A stretch of DNA of 34,163 bases from Chitinophagaceae bacterium (lineage in GTDB: Bacteria; Bacteroidota; Bacteroidia; Chitinophagales; Chitinophagaceae). Below are positions 15,851-24,634 of this stretch, one piece after another (the first letter of the stretch is position 1; each line of letters begins with the position of its first letter). A program made the position numbers and the translations under genes. The notes beneath the pieces are model-generated. The model had not been told where the DNA came from. It saw only the letters and a list, made by a program, of their open reading frames with translations, and did not search any database. The DNA lies in contig JAEUVK010000048.1 of the NCBI GenBank assembly GCA_016787135.1, forward strand, positions 1 through 34,163, in the 5' to 3' direction.

Positions 15851-15912
15851 CAACCCTGAAATAATTTGAATCTTGCAACGTTAAACCCACAACGGTTAAA
15901 GGACATCCCAAC

Positions 15913-18900
15913 ATGAAGAATCACGTACTGTTAGTTATAGCCACTGTTGTCAGTACAGCTATATTTCCCCAGCAAACAGCTTTCTATTCCGATCCGCAGG
16001 CAAAGTTCAAAGAGGCTAAAGAGTATTTTCAGAAAGAACAATACAACCTTGCGTATCCTTTATTAAAGGAATTGCAGCAATCGGTCAGGGAAACGGATAA
16101 GGCCAATCATTCCATTACGGTGCAGGAGGTCAATTATTACACTACCGCCTGTGCCCTGATGCAGAATGAGACAACGGCAGAAGACAAAGCAGTTGAGTAC
16201 ATCAATTCTGAAAAGAATACAGCGAGGGTGCAGATGATGAGTTTTCATCTTGGCGAATATTATTTCAGGAAGCAGGAGTTTTCCCGTGCTGCTGAGCAAT
16301 ATGAGCAAACCAATATTGCCAACCTGAACAACAAAGAGATATCCTCTATGAAATTTCACCAGGGCTATGCTTATTTCACTATGCAGCGATTTGCCCAGGC
16401 GAAACCCCTGTTAAATATGATCCGCACCATGAAGGGTGATCCCAATTATATGGATGCGAACTACTATTACGGGTTTCTTAGTTTTCGTGACAGGCAATAC
16501 GGGGAAGCCTTACAAAGCTTCCAGGTCGTAGAAAACGAAAAGGACTATGCCACAGTAGTTCCGTATTACATCGCTCAGATATACTATATACAGGGCAAGA
16601 AGGATGAAGCGCTGAATTATGCAGAGAACAAGATTAAAACAGGTAAGTCACAATATTATGATCTTGAACTGAAACAAATGATCGGGCATGCTTATTTTGA
16701 AAGAAAGGAATACGCAAAAGCGCTGCCCTACCTCGAAGACTATGTAAAACGGTCTCAAAAAGTTCGCCGCGAAGACCTGTACGAGCTTTCTTATACTTAC
16801 TATAAAGCTAACCAGCTTGCCAAGGCGATTGACGGGTTCAAACAATTAAGCGGCAAAGAGGATTCGCTTAGCCAGAGCGCCATGTATCTTCTCGGAGATG
16901 CATATCTCAGAACGAACCAGAAGCCGAATGCGAGGAATGCCTTTCTTTTCTGTGCCTCTAACAGCAGTAATAAGCAACAGCAGGAAGTTTCAAAATATCA
17001 GTATGCCAAACTTTCTTACGAATTAGGTTACCAGGATGAAGCGCTGAACAGTTTGAGATCCTTTTTGAATGATTATCCTGCCTCAGCCTATAATGAAGAA
17101 GCGAAGGATCTGCTGGTAGCTGTTTTGACCAATACCAATAATTATAAAGACGCATTAACATTGCTGGATGACATGAAAAGCCCTTCGGCTAATGCGAAAA
17201 GATTATACCCGAGAATATTATACGGCAGAGCTACTGAACTGATCAATGACGGAAGACTGGCAGAAGCCGAAACACTGATCGATAAAGCGTTGAAAGACCC
17301 GACCAACAGTTCTGTGCTTGGTTTGCTGAGTTTCTGGAAGGGTGAACTTTCTTACCGGAATAATAAACTGGATGAGGCAATCAAGTATTACAATGCATAT
17401 GTAAGTGCAGGTTCACCCACCGGCGGCGAGGCTAATGCGACGAACGGCAGGTATAATCTTGGTTATTGTTACCTGAGAAAAGAAAACTATGATGCTGCAC
17501 TGGGCTTCTTCGAACCGCTGGCAAAAAATCCCGCATTGAACTCTAATGAACTGACCCAGGACGCTTATATCCGGACGGCGGATTGCTATTTCATGCAGAA
17601 AAACTATTCAAAAGCCAAAGGAATGTATGATAATGTGATCAGGTTTTCCTGGCCGGCAGAGGACTACGCTACGTTCCAGACGGCGATGATAGCCGGGATT
17701 AAAAGCTCAAAAGACAAGATCGCCCTGCTGGGTACAATGAACAGGAAATTCCCCTCCTCCTCGCTGGTGACGGATGCTAATATGGAGATCGCCAACACCT
17801 ACATGTCTGACGAGAGGTTCAATGAAGCTATTCCTTTTTATAATAATGTTATCAAAAGCAGCGGCAATACAAGTCTGAAACCACAGGCGTACCTCAAAAC
17901 AGGGGTGGCTTATTATAACTTGAATAATAATAAGGAAGCACTCAATCAATACAAAACACTGATATCACAATACCCTAATTCATTGGAAGCTGATAATGCC
18001 CTGGAGAATGTGAAGGAAATATATATTGAAGATGGTAAGCCGGATGAGTATGCTGCTTTTATGAGACAGGCCGGCCGGCCGATCAGTGTCAGTACAGAGG
18101 ATTCTCTGACCTACTCTGCTGCAGAAACACAATACAACAATGGTATCATCAATGCAGCGTTGAATGCATTTAATTCTTACCTGCAAAAATTCCCGGATGG
18201 AGTATACGCTATAGATGCAAGTTTCTATAAGGGAGAAATATATCACAGTAAAAAGGATTGGAACAATGCGCTGACCGGCTATGAGGATGTAGCCGCCAAT
18301 GCCCCGAACCGGTATGCAGAAAAAGCGGTGCTGGCTGCGGCCCGTATTTACTTTTTTGAATTAAAGAATTATTCAAAAGCGGAGACCTATTATGCCCAGC
18401 TAAACCAGATCACTTCCAGCCAGGAGGATAAGCTGGAAGCTATGCGGGGATTATTACGTTGCCAGTACCAGCAGCAAAAATGGGCGGATGCATCAGCAAC
18501 AGGGAAAGAACTGGTAGGTGCCAAAGGCAGCAGTTCGGATGATAAATCTTTAGCTAATATGGCTATTGCCAAATCGTATCAGGCAGAGGGAAAACATGAC
18601 CTGGCCCTGGCAAATTTCAAAACAGTTGTACAATTAAATAAAGCTGCATTAGCCGCAGAAGCTCGGTATGAGATCGCCAGCTCATGGTTTGCATTGAATA
18701 AACTGAGCGATGCAGAGAAAGCGGCTTTTGAAACCATCAATAAGTCAGGGTCATATGATTACTGGGTAACCAAAGCATATATCCTTCTTGGTGATCTTTA
18801 TTTTGCCCAGAAAGATTATTTCAACGCTAAAGCTACCTTCCAGAGCATTGTTGATAACAGCATAAACCCGGAATTGAAAACAGAAGCGCAGGCTAAGCTT

Positions 18901-18951
18901 AGCAGGGTAGAAGATGAAGAAAGCAAGAACAGTAAAGTAAGCGGACAATAA
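15913..18951 (+). CDS. large exported tetratricopeptide repeat (TPR) protein
   Basis: A 1012-residue protein made almost wholly of TPR-like helix pairs from about residue 30 to the end. Clear units include FKEAKEYFQKEQYNLAYPLL, YAYFTMQRFAQAKPLL, LGYCYLRKENYDAALGFF and TGVAYYNLNNNKEALNQY. The N-terminus is hydrophobic (VLLVIATVVSTAIF) and followed by Gln, consistent with export to the periplasm; the cut site is less clear than in other secreted proteins here. TPR arrays bind partner proteins, so it probably scaffolds an envelope complex. It is the first of three genes, 22 bases before an outer-membrane barrel. SprE/PorW of type IX secretion is another large TPR envelope protein, but no specific match is visible. 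Confidence 0.88.
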   Translation: MKNHVLLVIATVVSTAIFPQQTAFYSDPQAKFKEAKEYFQKEQYNLAYPLLKELQQSVRETDKANHSITVQEVNYYTTACALMQNETTAEDKAVEYINSEKNTARVQMMSFHLGEYYFRKQEFSRAAEQYEQTNIANLNNKEISSMKFHQGYAYFTMQRFAQAKPLLNMIRTMKGDPNYMDANYYYGFLSFRDRQYGEALQSFQVVENEKDYATVVPYYIAQIYYIQGKKDEALNYAENKIKTGKSQYYDLELKQMIGHAYFERKEYAKALPYLEDYVKRSQKVRREDLYELSYTYYKANQLAKAIDGFKQLSGKEDSLSQSAMYLLGDAYLRTNQKPNARNAFLFCASNSSNKQQQEVSKYQYAKLSYELGYQDEALNSLRSFLNDYPASAYNEEAKDLLVAVLTNTNNYKDALTLLDDMKSPSANAKRLYPRILYGRATELINDGRLAEAETLIDKALKDPTNSSVLGLLSFWKGELSYRNNKLDEAIKYYNAYVSAGSPTGGEANATNGRYNLGYCYLRKENYDAALGFFEPLAKNPALNSNELTQDAYIRTADCYFMQKNYSKAKGMYDNVIRFSWPAEDYATFQTAMIAGIKSSKDKIALLGTMNRKFPSSSLVTDANMEIANTYMSDERFNEAIPFYNNVIKSSGNTSLKPQAYLKTGVAYYNLNNNKEALNQYKTLISQYPNSLEADNALENVKEIYIEDGKPDEYAAFMRQAGRPISVSTEDSLTYSAAETQYNNGIINAALNAFNSYLQKFPDGVYAIDASFYKGEIYHSKKDWNNALTGYEDVAANAPNRYAEKAVLAAARIYFFELKNYSKAETYYAQLNQITSSQEDKLEAMRGLLRCQYQQQKWADASATGKELVGAKGSSSDDKSLANMAIAKSYQAEGKHDLALANFKTVVQLNKAALAAEARYEIASSWFALNKLSDAEKAAFETINKSGSYDYWVTKAYILLGDLYFAQKDYFNAKATFQSIVDNSINPELKTEAQAKLSRVEDEESKNSKVSGQ

Positions 18952-18973
18952 TTAACAGAATAAACAACCATCA

Positions 18974-20626
18974 ATGAGACAGCAGTCGTTCCGGATATAT
19001 TTTGCAATATTCATGATCTTTTTGGCTGGTGTTCCTGTTTTTGCGCAGAAAGATTCTACAAAAAGATCGGTGGATATCACTTCTGCATTCAAGCCGGTAT
19101 TGAGGGAATCGGCGAAGATCAATTTCAATGCATCACCTCCCACAGCCGATACGGCAAAACCGCGTTTACAATACGATATTCCTAACCCTAATTTGTTATT
19201 TGCCTATCAACCCGGATCATTAAAACCCCTGGCCTTACAGGTAGATTCAATTACCAGATGGGATAATCACAATTATATCAAGGCAGGATTCGGTAGTTTG
19301 AAAACGCCTTATATACAAGCCGGCTTTTCTTTTGGTGACGGGAATACGGCTGGTATCAATATTTATGCAAGGCATGTAGCCTCGCAGGGGAAGAGGGAAT
19401 TCCAGGATTTCACCAATACACAGGTCAAGCTGAGCGGTTTTTATAAAACGGCCAAGAACATGGAATGGAATGCGAGTGTGGGAATGAAAGCTGACAAAAC
19501 TTATAAATACGGCTACCAGCCTGAGTCACTATCATTTCCAACAGATTCATTGAAACGTAATTTCCAGACCATCTCCGGAAGGGTCAATCTCCGGAATATC
19601 AATAAAACAGAATTCGGGCTTAACTATTCACCGGAAATAAGAATTGACATCTTCAGCGATAACCTGAAGAATAACGAAAGCAATACAGTGGTCAATTTGC
19701 CGTTGCAGAAAAGGATTGGGAAAGAATTTACAGTTGATCTTGGACTGACCTTCGACCTGACCAGGCTGTCTCCTAAGGGCAAATCGGCACTCAATAACAC
19801 GATGTATTTTATTTCTCCTTCTCTTACCTATAAGAATTCCAATCTTAGTTTGCATGCGGGTATCCGGCCGTCATGGGATAATAAAAGCTTTACTATGTTC
19901 CCTAATATCCTTGCAGAGGTGGGAACAGAAGACAACCGGTTTACTTTTCAGGCAGGCTGGACGGGCTTTTTGCGGAAGACCTCTTATATGTACCTCGCTT
20001 CACAGAATCCGTGGCTCTGGATGCCTTCCTCTTTGCTGAATACAAAAGTGGAGGAACGTTATGCAGGATTTAAAGGATCGGTTGGTGATCATTTCAGCTA
20101 TAGTGCCAAAGTTGCGTTTAATAAGCTCACCAATCAGCCATTATTCATCAACGATACTTCTGCTGCCGGAGATGGAAAATCTTTCAGGGTGGTGAATGAA
20201 GAGCGGATCAATGTGCTCAATCTTGGTGGTGAAATCGGCTACAATGTAGAGGAGAAGTTCTCAGTGGTGACCAGCCTCAGTTTTAACCAATATACGGGCC
20301 TGAAAAATAACAAAAAGGCATGGGGCCTTCTTCCTCTTGAATTAAATACGGCTTTACGCCTGCAGGTTATAAAAGATCTGTGGTTAAAAGGCGACCTTTT
20401 TGCATGGGGCGGCCCGCAATACCTGAAAAAAGACGGGGATAACGAAAGACTGAACGGAGCTTTTGACCTGAACGCCGGCCTTGAATTTAAGATCACTAAG
20501 AACATCAACCTCTGGACGCAATTCAATAACCTTTTCAACCAGGAGTACCAGCGCTGGAGCCAGTATCCGGTATATGGGTTCAATTTTGTCGGCGGTATCG
20601 TATTTTCGTTCGATCAAAAGAACTAA
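18974..20626 (+). CDS. outer-membrane beta-barrel protein (TonB-dependent receptor-like, plugless)
   Basis: A 550-residue outer-membrane barrel. A signal peptide (FAIFMIFLAGVPVFA) is followed by Gln26 (cut FA|QKD). From about residue 95 onward, alternating hydrophobic strands separated by polar turns run to the end, which closes with FVGGIVFSFDQKN and a near-terminal Phe typical of barrels. The phrase NINLWTQFNNLFNQEYQRW resembles the last strands of TonB-dependent receptors. There is no room for a plug domain, so it is not a full TonB receptor. The short N-terminal part (DITSAFKPVLRESAKI) is a recurring feature of such Bacteroidota barrels. Made with the TPR protein, its probable partner. 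Confidence 0.82.
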   Translation: MRQQSFRIYFAIFMIFLAGVPVFAQKDSTKRSVDITSAFKPVLRESAKINFNASPPTADTAKPRLQYDIPNPNLLFAYQPGSLKPLALQVDSITRWDNHNYIKAGFGSLKTPYIQAGFSFGDGNTAGINIYARHVASQGKREFQDFTNTQVKLSGFYKTAKNMEWNASVGMKADKTYKYGYQPESLSFPTDSLKRNFQTISGRVNLRNINKTEFGLNYSPEIRIDIFSDNLKNNESNTVVNLPLQKRIGKEFTVDLGLTFDLTRLSPKGKSALNNTMYFISPSLTYKNSNLSLHAGIRPSWDNKSFTMFPNILAEVGTEDNRFTFQAGWTGFLRKTSYMYLASQNPWLWMPSSLLNTKVEERYAGFKGSVGDHFSYSAKVAFNKLTNQPLFINDTSAAGDGKSFRVVNEERINVLNLGGEIGYNVEEKFSVVTSLSFNQYTGLKNNKKAWGLLPLELNTALRLQVIKDLWLKGDLFAWGGPQYLKKDGDNERLNGAFDLNAGLEFKITKNINLWTQFNNLFNQEYQRWSQYPVYGFNFVGGIVFSFDQKN

Positions 20627-20627
20627 G

Positions 20628-21272
20628 ATGTACCACGATCTATATGAATACCTGATACTGCATAAGCAGTTGAATGTGCCGGGCATCGGTACATTTTTAT
20701 TGGAAAGAAAACCTGCAGTGACAGAGTTTACCCACAAGCAGATCGCCCCTTCTTCTTATACGGTAGTATTGCACCCGAACAGCGGGTTGCCTGCAAAAAA
20801 GCTGTTCAACTGGTTATCGGACAGGTTAAGTATTCCCTATCATGAGGCTATCGTGAAATTCAACAGTTTTGCTTTTGACATGAAGCACCAAATTCTGTCG
20901 GGAAATAAGATTGTATGGAACGAGATAGGAACGCTAAGTAAGGGAATAGCCGGGGATATAAAATTTGAACCATTATTTAAAGAACATCGTTTTGACCGGC
21001 CCGTCAGTGCTGTAAGGGTGATCAGGGAAAAAGCTGTGCATACTGTGCGGGTAGGAGAGGAGGAAAAGACTTCAGAAGAAATGGCCAAATGGCTGAATCT
21101 TTCTGAAGAAAGAAAAGGATTTTGGTGGGCCCCTGCATTGATAGCCGGGATACTGCTCGTGATCATAACAGGCTTTTATTTTTCACAAAAAGGCTTTAAT
21201 ATCTCGTCGGCAGGGAATCAGCAAAAACTGGTACCCATTAAAGCGACTGACACAGGTACAGGGAATCCATAA
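20628..21272 (+). CDS. HU-CCDC81 domain protein with one membrane helix, no SPOR domain
   Basis: A 214-residue protein whose ATG lies one base after the barrel stop codon, so the two are translationally coupled. Residues 1-58 and 60-118 look like the paired bacterial CCDC81-like HU domains (LILHKQLNVPGIGTFLLER; LSIPYHEAIVKFNSFA; IVWNEIGTLSKG). After a charged linker comes a single membrane helix at 166-185 (WWAPALIAGILLVIITGFYF), then only about 29 residues outside. Family members usually end in a periplasmic SPOR domain that binds peptidoglycan; it is missing here. The predicted topology puts the HU pair in the cytoplasm. Role unknown; published suggestions link the family to chromosome positioning. 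Confidence 0.78.
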   Translation: MYHDLYEYLILHKQLNVPGIGTFLLERKPAVTEFTHKQIAPSSYTVVLHPNSGLPAKKLFNWLSDRLSIPYHEAIVKFNSFAFDMKHQILSGNKIVWNEIGTLSKGIAGDIKFEPLFKEHRFDRPVSAVRVIREKAVHTVRVGEEEKTSEEMAKWLNLSEERKGFWWAPALIAGILLVIITGFYFSQKGFNISSAGNQQKLVPIKATDTGTGNP

Positions 21273-21311
21273 ACTTCGTTAATCAAATTGCCTTTACTTT
21301 GCAGCCTCTAC

Positions 21312-21316
21312 GGAGG
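21312..21316 (+). promoter_or_regulatory. strong Shine-Dalgarno site (GGAGG)
   Basis: GGAGG lies eight bases before the ATG at 21325. It stands out because most starts in this window have no such site. Confidence 0.55.
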
Positions 21317-21324
21317 ATTTTACT

Positions 21325-22221
21325 ATGAATGATCTGGTTCATTATTCACATTGTCCTGTTTGTTCATCTGCAGATATAAAAGATGTTTTGACTGTAAAAG
21401 ATCATTCTGTCAGCGGTCAATCATTCCGTATAGCCGAATGTGCTGATTGTTCACTTCGGTTCACCCAGGATGTGCCGGATGCCGTTTCCATATCGCCTTA
21501 TTATAAGGCAGAAGAGTATATTTCACATACCAATACATCAAAGGGGCTGATCAATCGTGTTTATAAATTTGTCCGCAACAGGACAATGATCCGGAAGAGA
21601 AGGCTGGTACAATCAAGTACTGGTCTTCAGAAGGGGAACATACTTGATCTTGGAAGCGGAGTTGGCAGTTTTGTTAATGAAATGAAGCAACATGGCTGGA
21701 CAGTGACAGGCCTTGAGCCTGATGCGGATGCAAGAAAGGTCGCCAACGATCTATATCAGCTTGACCTGGGTGATACAAACGAATTTTACCAATTGCGTTC
21801 TGCAAGTTTTGATGCCATCACTATGTGGCATGTACTGGAACACGTACATGATCTTTCCGCATATATACAGCAACTCCGGAATATTTTGAAAGACAATGGA
21901 AGACTGTTGGTAGCTGTTCCCAATTACACTTCTTTTGATGCAAAGTCCTATGGGGAATACTGGGCTGCCTATGATGTGCCCCGGCACTTATACCATTTTT
22001 CGCCGCGGTCAGTGCAGGTATTAATGGAGAAACACGGATTAAGGGTTAGTGAATACAAGCCTATGTGGTATGATAGTTTTTATATATCTCTGCTAAGCAG
22101 CAGGTATAAGCATAGTAAGACAAACTGGCTGATCGCATTAGTGATTGGAATTCGCTCGAACCTGAAGGCATTACGTGATGTTAAGAAATGTAGCTCTGTT
22201 ATCTATATAATCAGCAGGTGA
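21325..22221 (+). CDS. class I SAM methyltransferase with N-terminal zinc ribbon
   Basis: A 298-residue methyltransferase of the Methyltransf_23/UbiG-like group. Residues 10-40 hold a CPVC...CADC pair that should bind zinc. Motif I is ILDLGSGVGSFV, followed by VTGLEPDADAR and the post-I motif MWHVLEHVHDLSAYI, then DNGRLLVAVPNYTSFD. Such zinc-ribbon methyltransferases often act on sugars or on cell-surface and secondary metabolites; the acceptor is unknown. It has its own Shine-Dalgarno site. Its TGA stop at 22219-22221 abuts the stop of the opposing glutaminyl cyclase gene. Confidence 0.88.
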   Translation: MNDLVHYSHCPVCSSADIKDVLTVKDHSVSGQSFRIAECADCSLRFTQDVPDAVSISPYYKAEEYISHTNTSKGLINRVYKFVRNRTMIRKRRLVQSSTGLQKGNILDLGSGVGSFVNEMKQHGWTVTGLEPDADARKVANDLYQLDLGDTNEFYQLRSASFDAITMWHVLEHVHDLSAYIQQLRNILKDNGRLLVAVPNYTSFDAKSYGEYWAAYDVPRHLYHFSPRSVQVLMEKHGLRVSEYKPMWYDSFYISLLSSRYKHSKTNWLIALVIGIRSNLKALRDVKKCSSVIYIISR

Positions 22222-23016
22222 TCACTGGCTGAACTTTACTTCATATAATTCCGGCCATCTTTTGCCCGTTATATAGATCTTTTTTGTCGAATCGTCATAA
22301 GCGATACCATTCAGCACGTCCGCATAAGGATGACTGTTCCTGACCTTTGCGGTCAATTCGCTAAGATCTATTTTGCCAACTATTTGCCCTGACGACGGAT
22401 CAATTTTGAAGATGTAAGGTTGTTGCCATTGGTTGGCATAAATGTATCCATCAATATATTCGAGCTCATTTATGTTAAACGCCAGGCCACCGGCTTCGGT
22501 AATGGATTGAGTTCTCAGGAAACGAAATGTACCGGGTTGATAATAGTACAGGTTACTGGAGCCATCGCTGGCAATGATCTCCTTACCATTCCAGGTCATG
22601 CCCCAGCCTTCAGGACTGACAAAGGAGAACTCACCAATCTTTTTAAAATCTTTCAGGGAGAACATAAAGCCCACTTTCTCCTGGTAAGTGAGCATATAAA
22701 CAGTATCATTGACGATGACGATGCCTTCGCCAAAGTATTTGGCATCCAGGTCAACGCTTTTCAGTCTTTTACCGGTCTTCAGATCTATCTTCATCAGCCT
22801 TGACTGTCCTTTTTCGCCGGTACTTTCGTATAATTCTCCTTTATAAAAAAGCAGCCCCTCAGTGAATGAAGAAGTGTCATGCGGATAGGTATTGATAACT
22901 GAATAGCTGATCGGTTTTGGTCCATCTGGTTTAGTACCGGGGTCCGCCGGCTGATCAGGGCCATTATTACAGGATATTATTAAAAAGGATACGGCTGCAA
23001 ACAGGATCGGCTTCAT
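22222..23016 (-). CDS. glutaminyl-peptide cyclotransferase (plant-type), lipoprotein
   Basis: Converts an N-terminal Gln of exported proteins to pyroglutamate. The 264 residues fit the glutamine cyclotransferase family (PF05096): a five-bladed propeller-like sequence with YPHDTSSFTEGLLFYKGELYESTG near the start, then YFGEGIVIVNDTVYMLTYQE, WGMTWNGKEIIASDGSSNLYY and ELEYIDGYIYANQW. The N-terminus is a lipoprotein signal, FLIISC with Cys16, so the enzyme faces the periplasm, where secreted proteins appear. This fits the N-terminal Gln seen on five secreted proteins in the window. The gene ends base-to-base against the methyltransferase gene. Confidence 0.92.
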   Translation of the reverse strand: MKPILFAAVSFLIISCNNGPDQPADPGTKPDGPKPISYSVINTYPHDTSSFTEGLLFYKGELYESTGEKGQSRLMKIDLKTGKRLKSVDLDAKYFGEGIVIVNDTVYMLTYQEKVGFMFSLKDFKKIGEFSFVSPEGWGMTWNGKEIIASDGSSNLYYYQPGTFRFLRTQSITEAGGLAFNINELEYIDGYIYANQWQQPYIFKIDPSSGQIVGKIDLSELTAKVRNSHPYADVLNGIAYDDSTKKIYITGKRWPELYEVKFSQ

Positions 23017-23030
23017 CAGAATAATTTTTA

Positions 23031-23038
23031 CAAAAATA
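23031..23038 (-). promoter_or_regulatory. -7 box (TATTTTTG) for the glutaminyl cyclase gene
   Basis: An exact TAnnTTTG match on the minus strand, 15 bases before the ATG at 23016. It implies a very short leader. Confidence 0.5.
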
Positions 23039-23116
23039 AGGGATGCTCAAACTCAATCCTGTTAAAGGTTCTGTACAGCTGTAGTATTCAAATCGGGAAA
23101 TTACTATATCGGAAAG

Positions 23117-23148
23117 TTGCAAAAGTGAAAATAAAACTGCTATATTTG
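23117..23148 (+). promoter_or_regulatory. promoter of the M43 metalloprotease gene
   Basis: TTG (23117-23119), a 21-base spacer, and TATATTTG (23141-23148) match the Bacteroidota -33/-7 promoter with normal spacing. Transcription should start near 23154, leaving a leader of about 150 bases before the ATG at 23305. The rest of the 288-base gap from 23017 holds the opposing promoter and the leader described separately. Confidence 0.6.
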
Positions 23149-23245
23149 AACCCTACCCGGAACTACTTATCCGGAATAGTAATCGCCATATCCCTGGATC
23201 GCCTCCCGTAATTTCCTTATCGTCCCAATTTTCCAATTCCAGATG

Positions 23246-23265
23246 AATGCTGCTTAACAGGCATT
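23246..23265 (+). promoter_or_regulatory. leader hairpin and tiny upstream frame before the M43 gene
   Basis: AATGCTG (23246-23252) pairs with CAGGCATT (23258-23265) with one bulged base and a five-base loop. A four-codon frame, Met-Asn-Ala-Ala-stop, runs 23243-23257 into the hairpin. A second small CCGGA/TCCGG hairpin lies at about 23157-23174. Regulatory meaning is speculative. Confidence 0.3.
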
Positions 23266-23304
23266 GCTGTCAGGCTTTGTATAATTCGTAATGACTCTGG
23301 AACT

Positions 23305-24561
23305 ATGCGAACTTGTTTTCTACTGGTGGGGCTATTGATCATTCTATCTGGTCAGGTGATGGCACAGCGTGCCTGTAATACTTCCGAATACCAGCAACAG
23401 GAGCTTATAAATGACCCCGCTTTTGCTGCACGGCTTGATGCCATTGAAGCATTTATTCAAAAACAAAAAAGTAAAGCACAATCAGCTAATACCTCGGCGA
23501 GGCTGCAACAGGGTGTTATAAAGATTCCTGTCGTAGTGCATATCTTATACCACCAGCCGGGTGAAAATATCAGCGACCAGAGAGTGAATAGCCAGATAGA
23601 AATGCTGAACAAATGTTTCCGCAGGCAAAACGCCGATACGGCCAATACCCCTGCTTCATTTAAAGCATTGTCTGCTGATTGCGAAATAGAATTCCAGTTG
23701 GCTATATCTGACCCCCAAAGGAGAAATACATCCGGGGTCATTCATAAATATACCCCGGTGGTTGAATGGCAGATGGATGATAAGATGAAATTTGCTTCAG
23801 AAATGGGTGATGATGCATGGAATCCTTCCGGCTATCTGAATATATGGGTATGTAACCTGAAAAGGATAGCTGGCTATGCAAGTTTGCCAGGCAGCGAAGC
23901 AAGTAAAGACGGTATTGTAATAGACTATTCCGTATTCGGAACCAATGGATCATCTGGTTATGAGATGGGGAAAACGGCGGTGCATGAAGTGGCGCATTGG
24001 CTTGGTATAAAGCATATCTGGGGTGATGCGTATTGCGGAGATGACCTGGTGGAGGATACTCCCAAACAAGGGAATTATACAACAGGCTGCCCGACCGGGG
24101 CTCGTGTATCATGTACCAACGGACCGGCAGGCGATATGTACATGAATTATATGGATTATACCAATGATGCCTGTATCAATCTCTTTACAGAAGGGCAAAA
24201 AACAAGGATGAGAACATTGTTTACCACGGGTGGCCAGCGCAGTTCGCTTTTATCTTCATCCGGGTTAAGCGCACCGTTGATCTTTGAATCGCCATTGCCA
24301 GATGAGTCGCCCCGCTGGCTGCATCCGCAGATATATCCAAACCCGGTTACCAGCGAGTTGACCATTGATGTAGCTTATGATGTGCGATGGGTTGGAAAGA
24401 CTGTGAGTATATCTGATATCAGTGGTCATATTGTGATGCAGGTGACGATCACTTCGAAAATACAAACCGTCAATATCAGCAGGCTTCAAACCGGTATGTA
24501 TTTTCTTTCCGTCAGAAAAGAAGATGGTAGTTATATAAAACAGAAGTTCATTAAAATGTAA
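23305..24561 (+). CDS. secreted M43 (pappalysin/cytophagalysin-type) metalloprotease with T9SS sorting domain
   Basis: An exported zinc protease of 418 residues. The signal peptide ends VMA with Gln21 next. The catalytic site is HEVAHWLGIKH: zinc ligands His227, His231 and His237 and general base Glu228. The Met-turn is in MYMNYMDYTND near residue 283, and the Cys-rich region around it fits M43. Residues 340-418 form a type IX secretion C-terminal sorting domain (IYPNPVTSELTI, VSISDISGHIVMQV, LQTGMYFLSVRKEDG, KQKFIKM), so the protein should cross the outer membrane and be anchored or released. It therefore implies a type IX system elsewhere in the genome. It has a long leader with its own promoter. 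Confidence 0.94.
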   Translation: MRTCFLLVGLLIILSGQVMAQRACNTSEYQQQELINDPAFAARLDAIEAFIQKQKSKAQSANTSARLQQGVIKIPVVVHILYHQPGENISDQRVNSQIEMLNKCFRRQNADTANTPASFKALSADCEIEFQLAISDPQRRNTSGVIHKYTPVVEWQMDDKMKFASEMGDDAWNPSGYLNIWVCNLKRIAGYASLPGSEASKDGIVIDYSVFGTNGSSGYEMGKTAVHEVAHWLGIKHIWGDAYCGDDLVEDTPKQGNYTTGCPTGARVSCTNGPAGDMYMNYMDYTNDACINLFTEGQKTRMRTLFTTGGQRSSLLSSSGLSAPLIFESPLPDESPRWLHPQIYPNPVTSELTIDVAYDVRWVGKTVSISDISGHIVMQVTITSKIQTVNISRLQTGMYFLSVRKEDGSYIKQKFIKM

Positions 24562-24577
24562 AGCCTGAACATCTGCA

Positions 24578-24607
24578 AAAGAGGGGTCGCTTATGCGATC
24601 CCTCTTT
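24578..24607. terminator. strong hairpin terminator between convergent M43 and aguA genes
   Basis: AAAGAGGGGTCGC (24578-24590) and GCGATCCCTCTTT (24595-24607) form a 13-base-pair stem with one G-T wobble around TTAT, flanked by A and T runs on both sides. It can serve both converging genes, whose stops are at 24561 and 24635. Confidence 0.85.
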
Positions 24608-24634
24608 ATTTTACGGATTTAGAACCCTGATTTT

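Noticed and set aside
15735..15912. Replication origin, prompted by the DnaA box
   Set aside because: Only one box, no cluster, no AT-rich unwinding region, and no dnaA, dnaN or similar gene nearby.
18974..20626. Annotation as a complete TonB-dependent receptor
   Set aside because: No plug domain or TonB box fits in the 70-90 residues before the barrel strands start.
22420..22803. 127-codon open frame on the plus strand
   Set aside because: Entirely inside the glutaminyl cyclase gene on the other strand; composition shows no domain and the real gene is certain.
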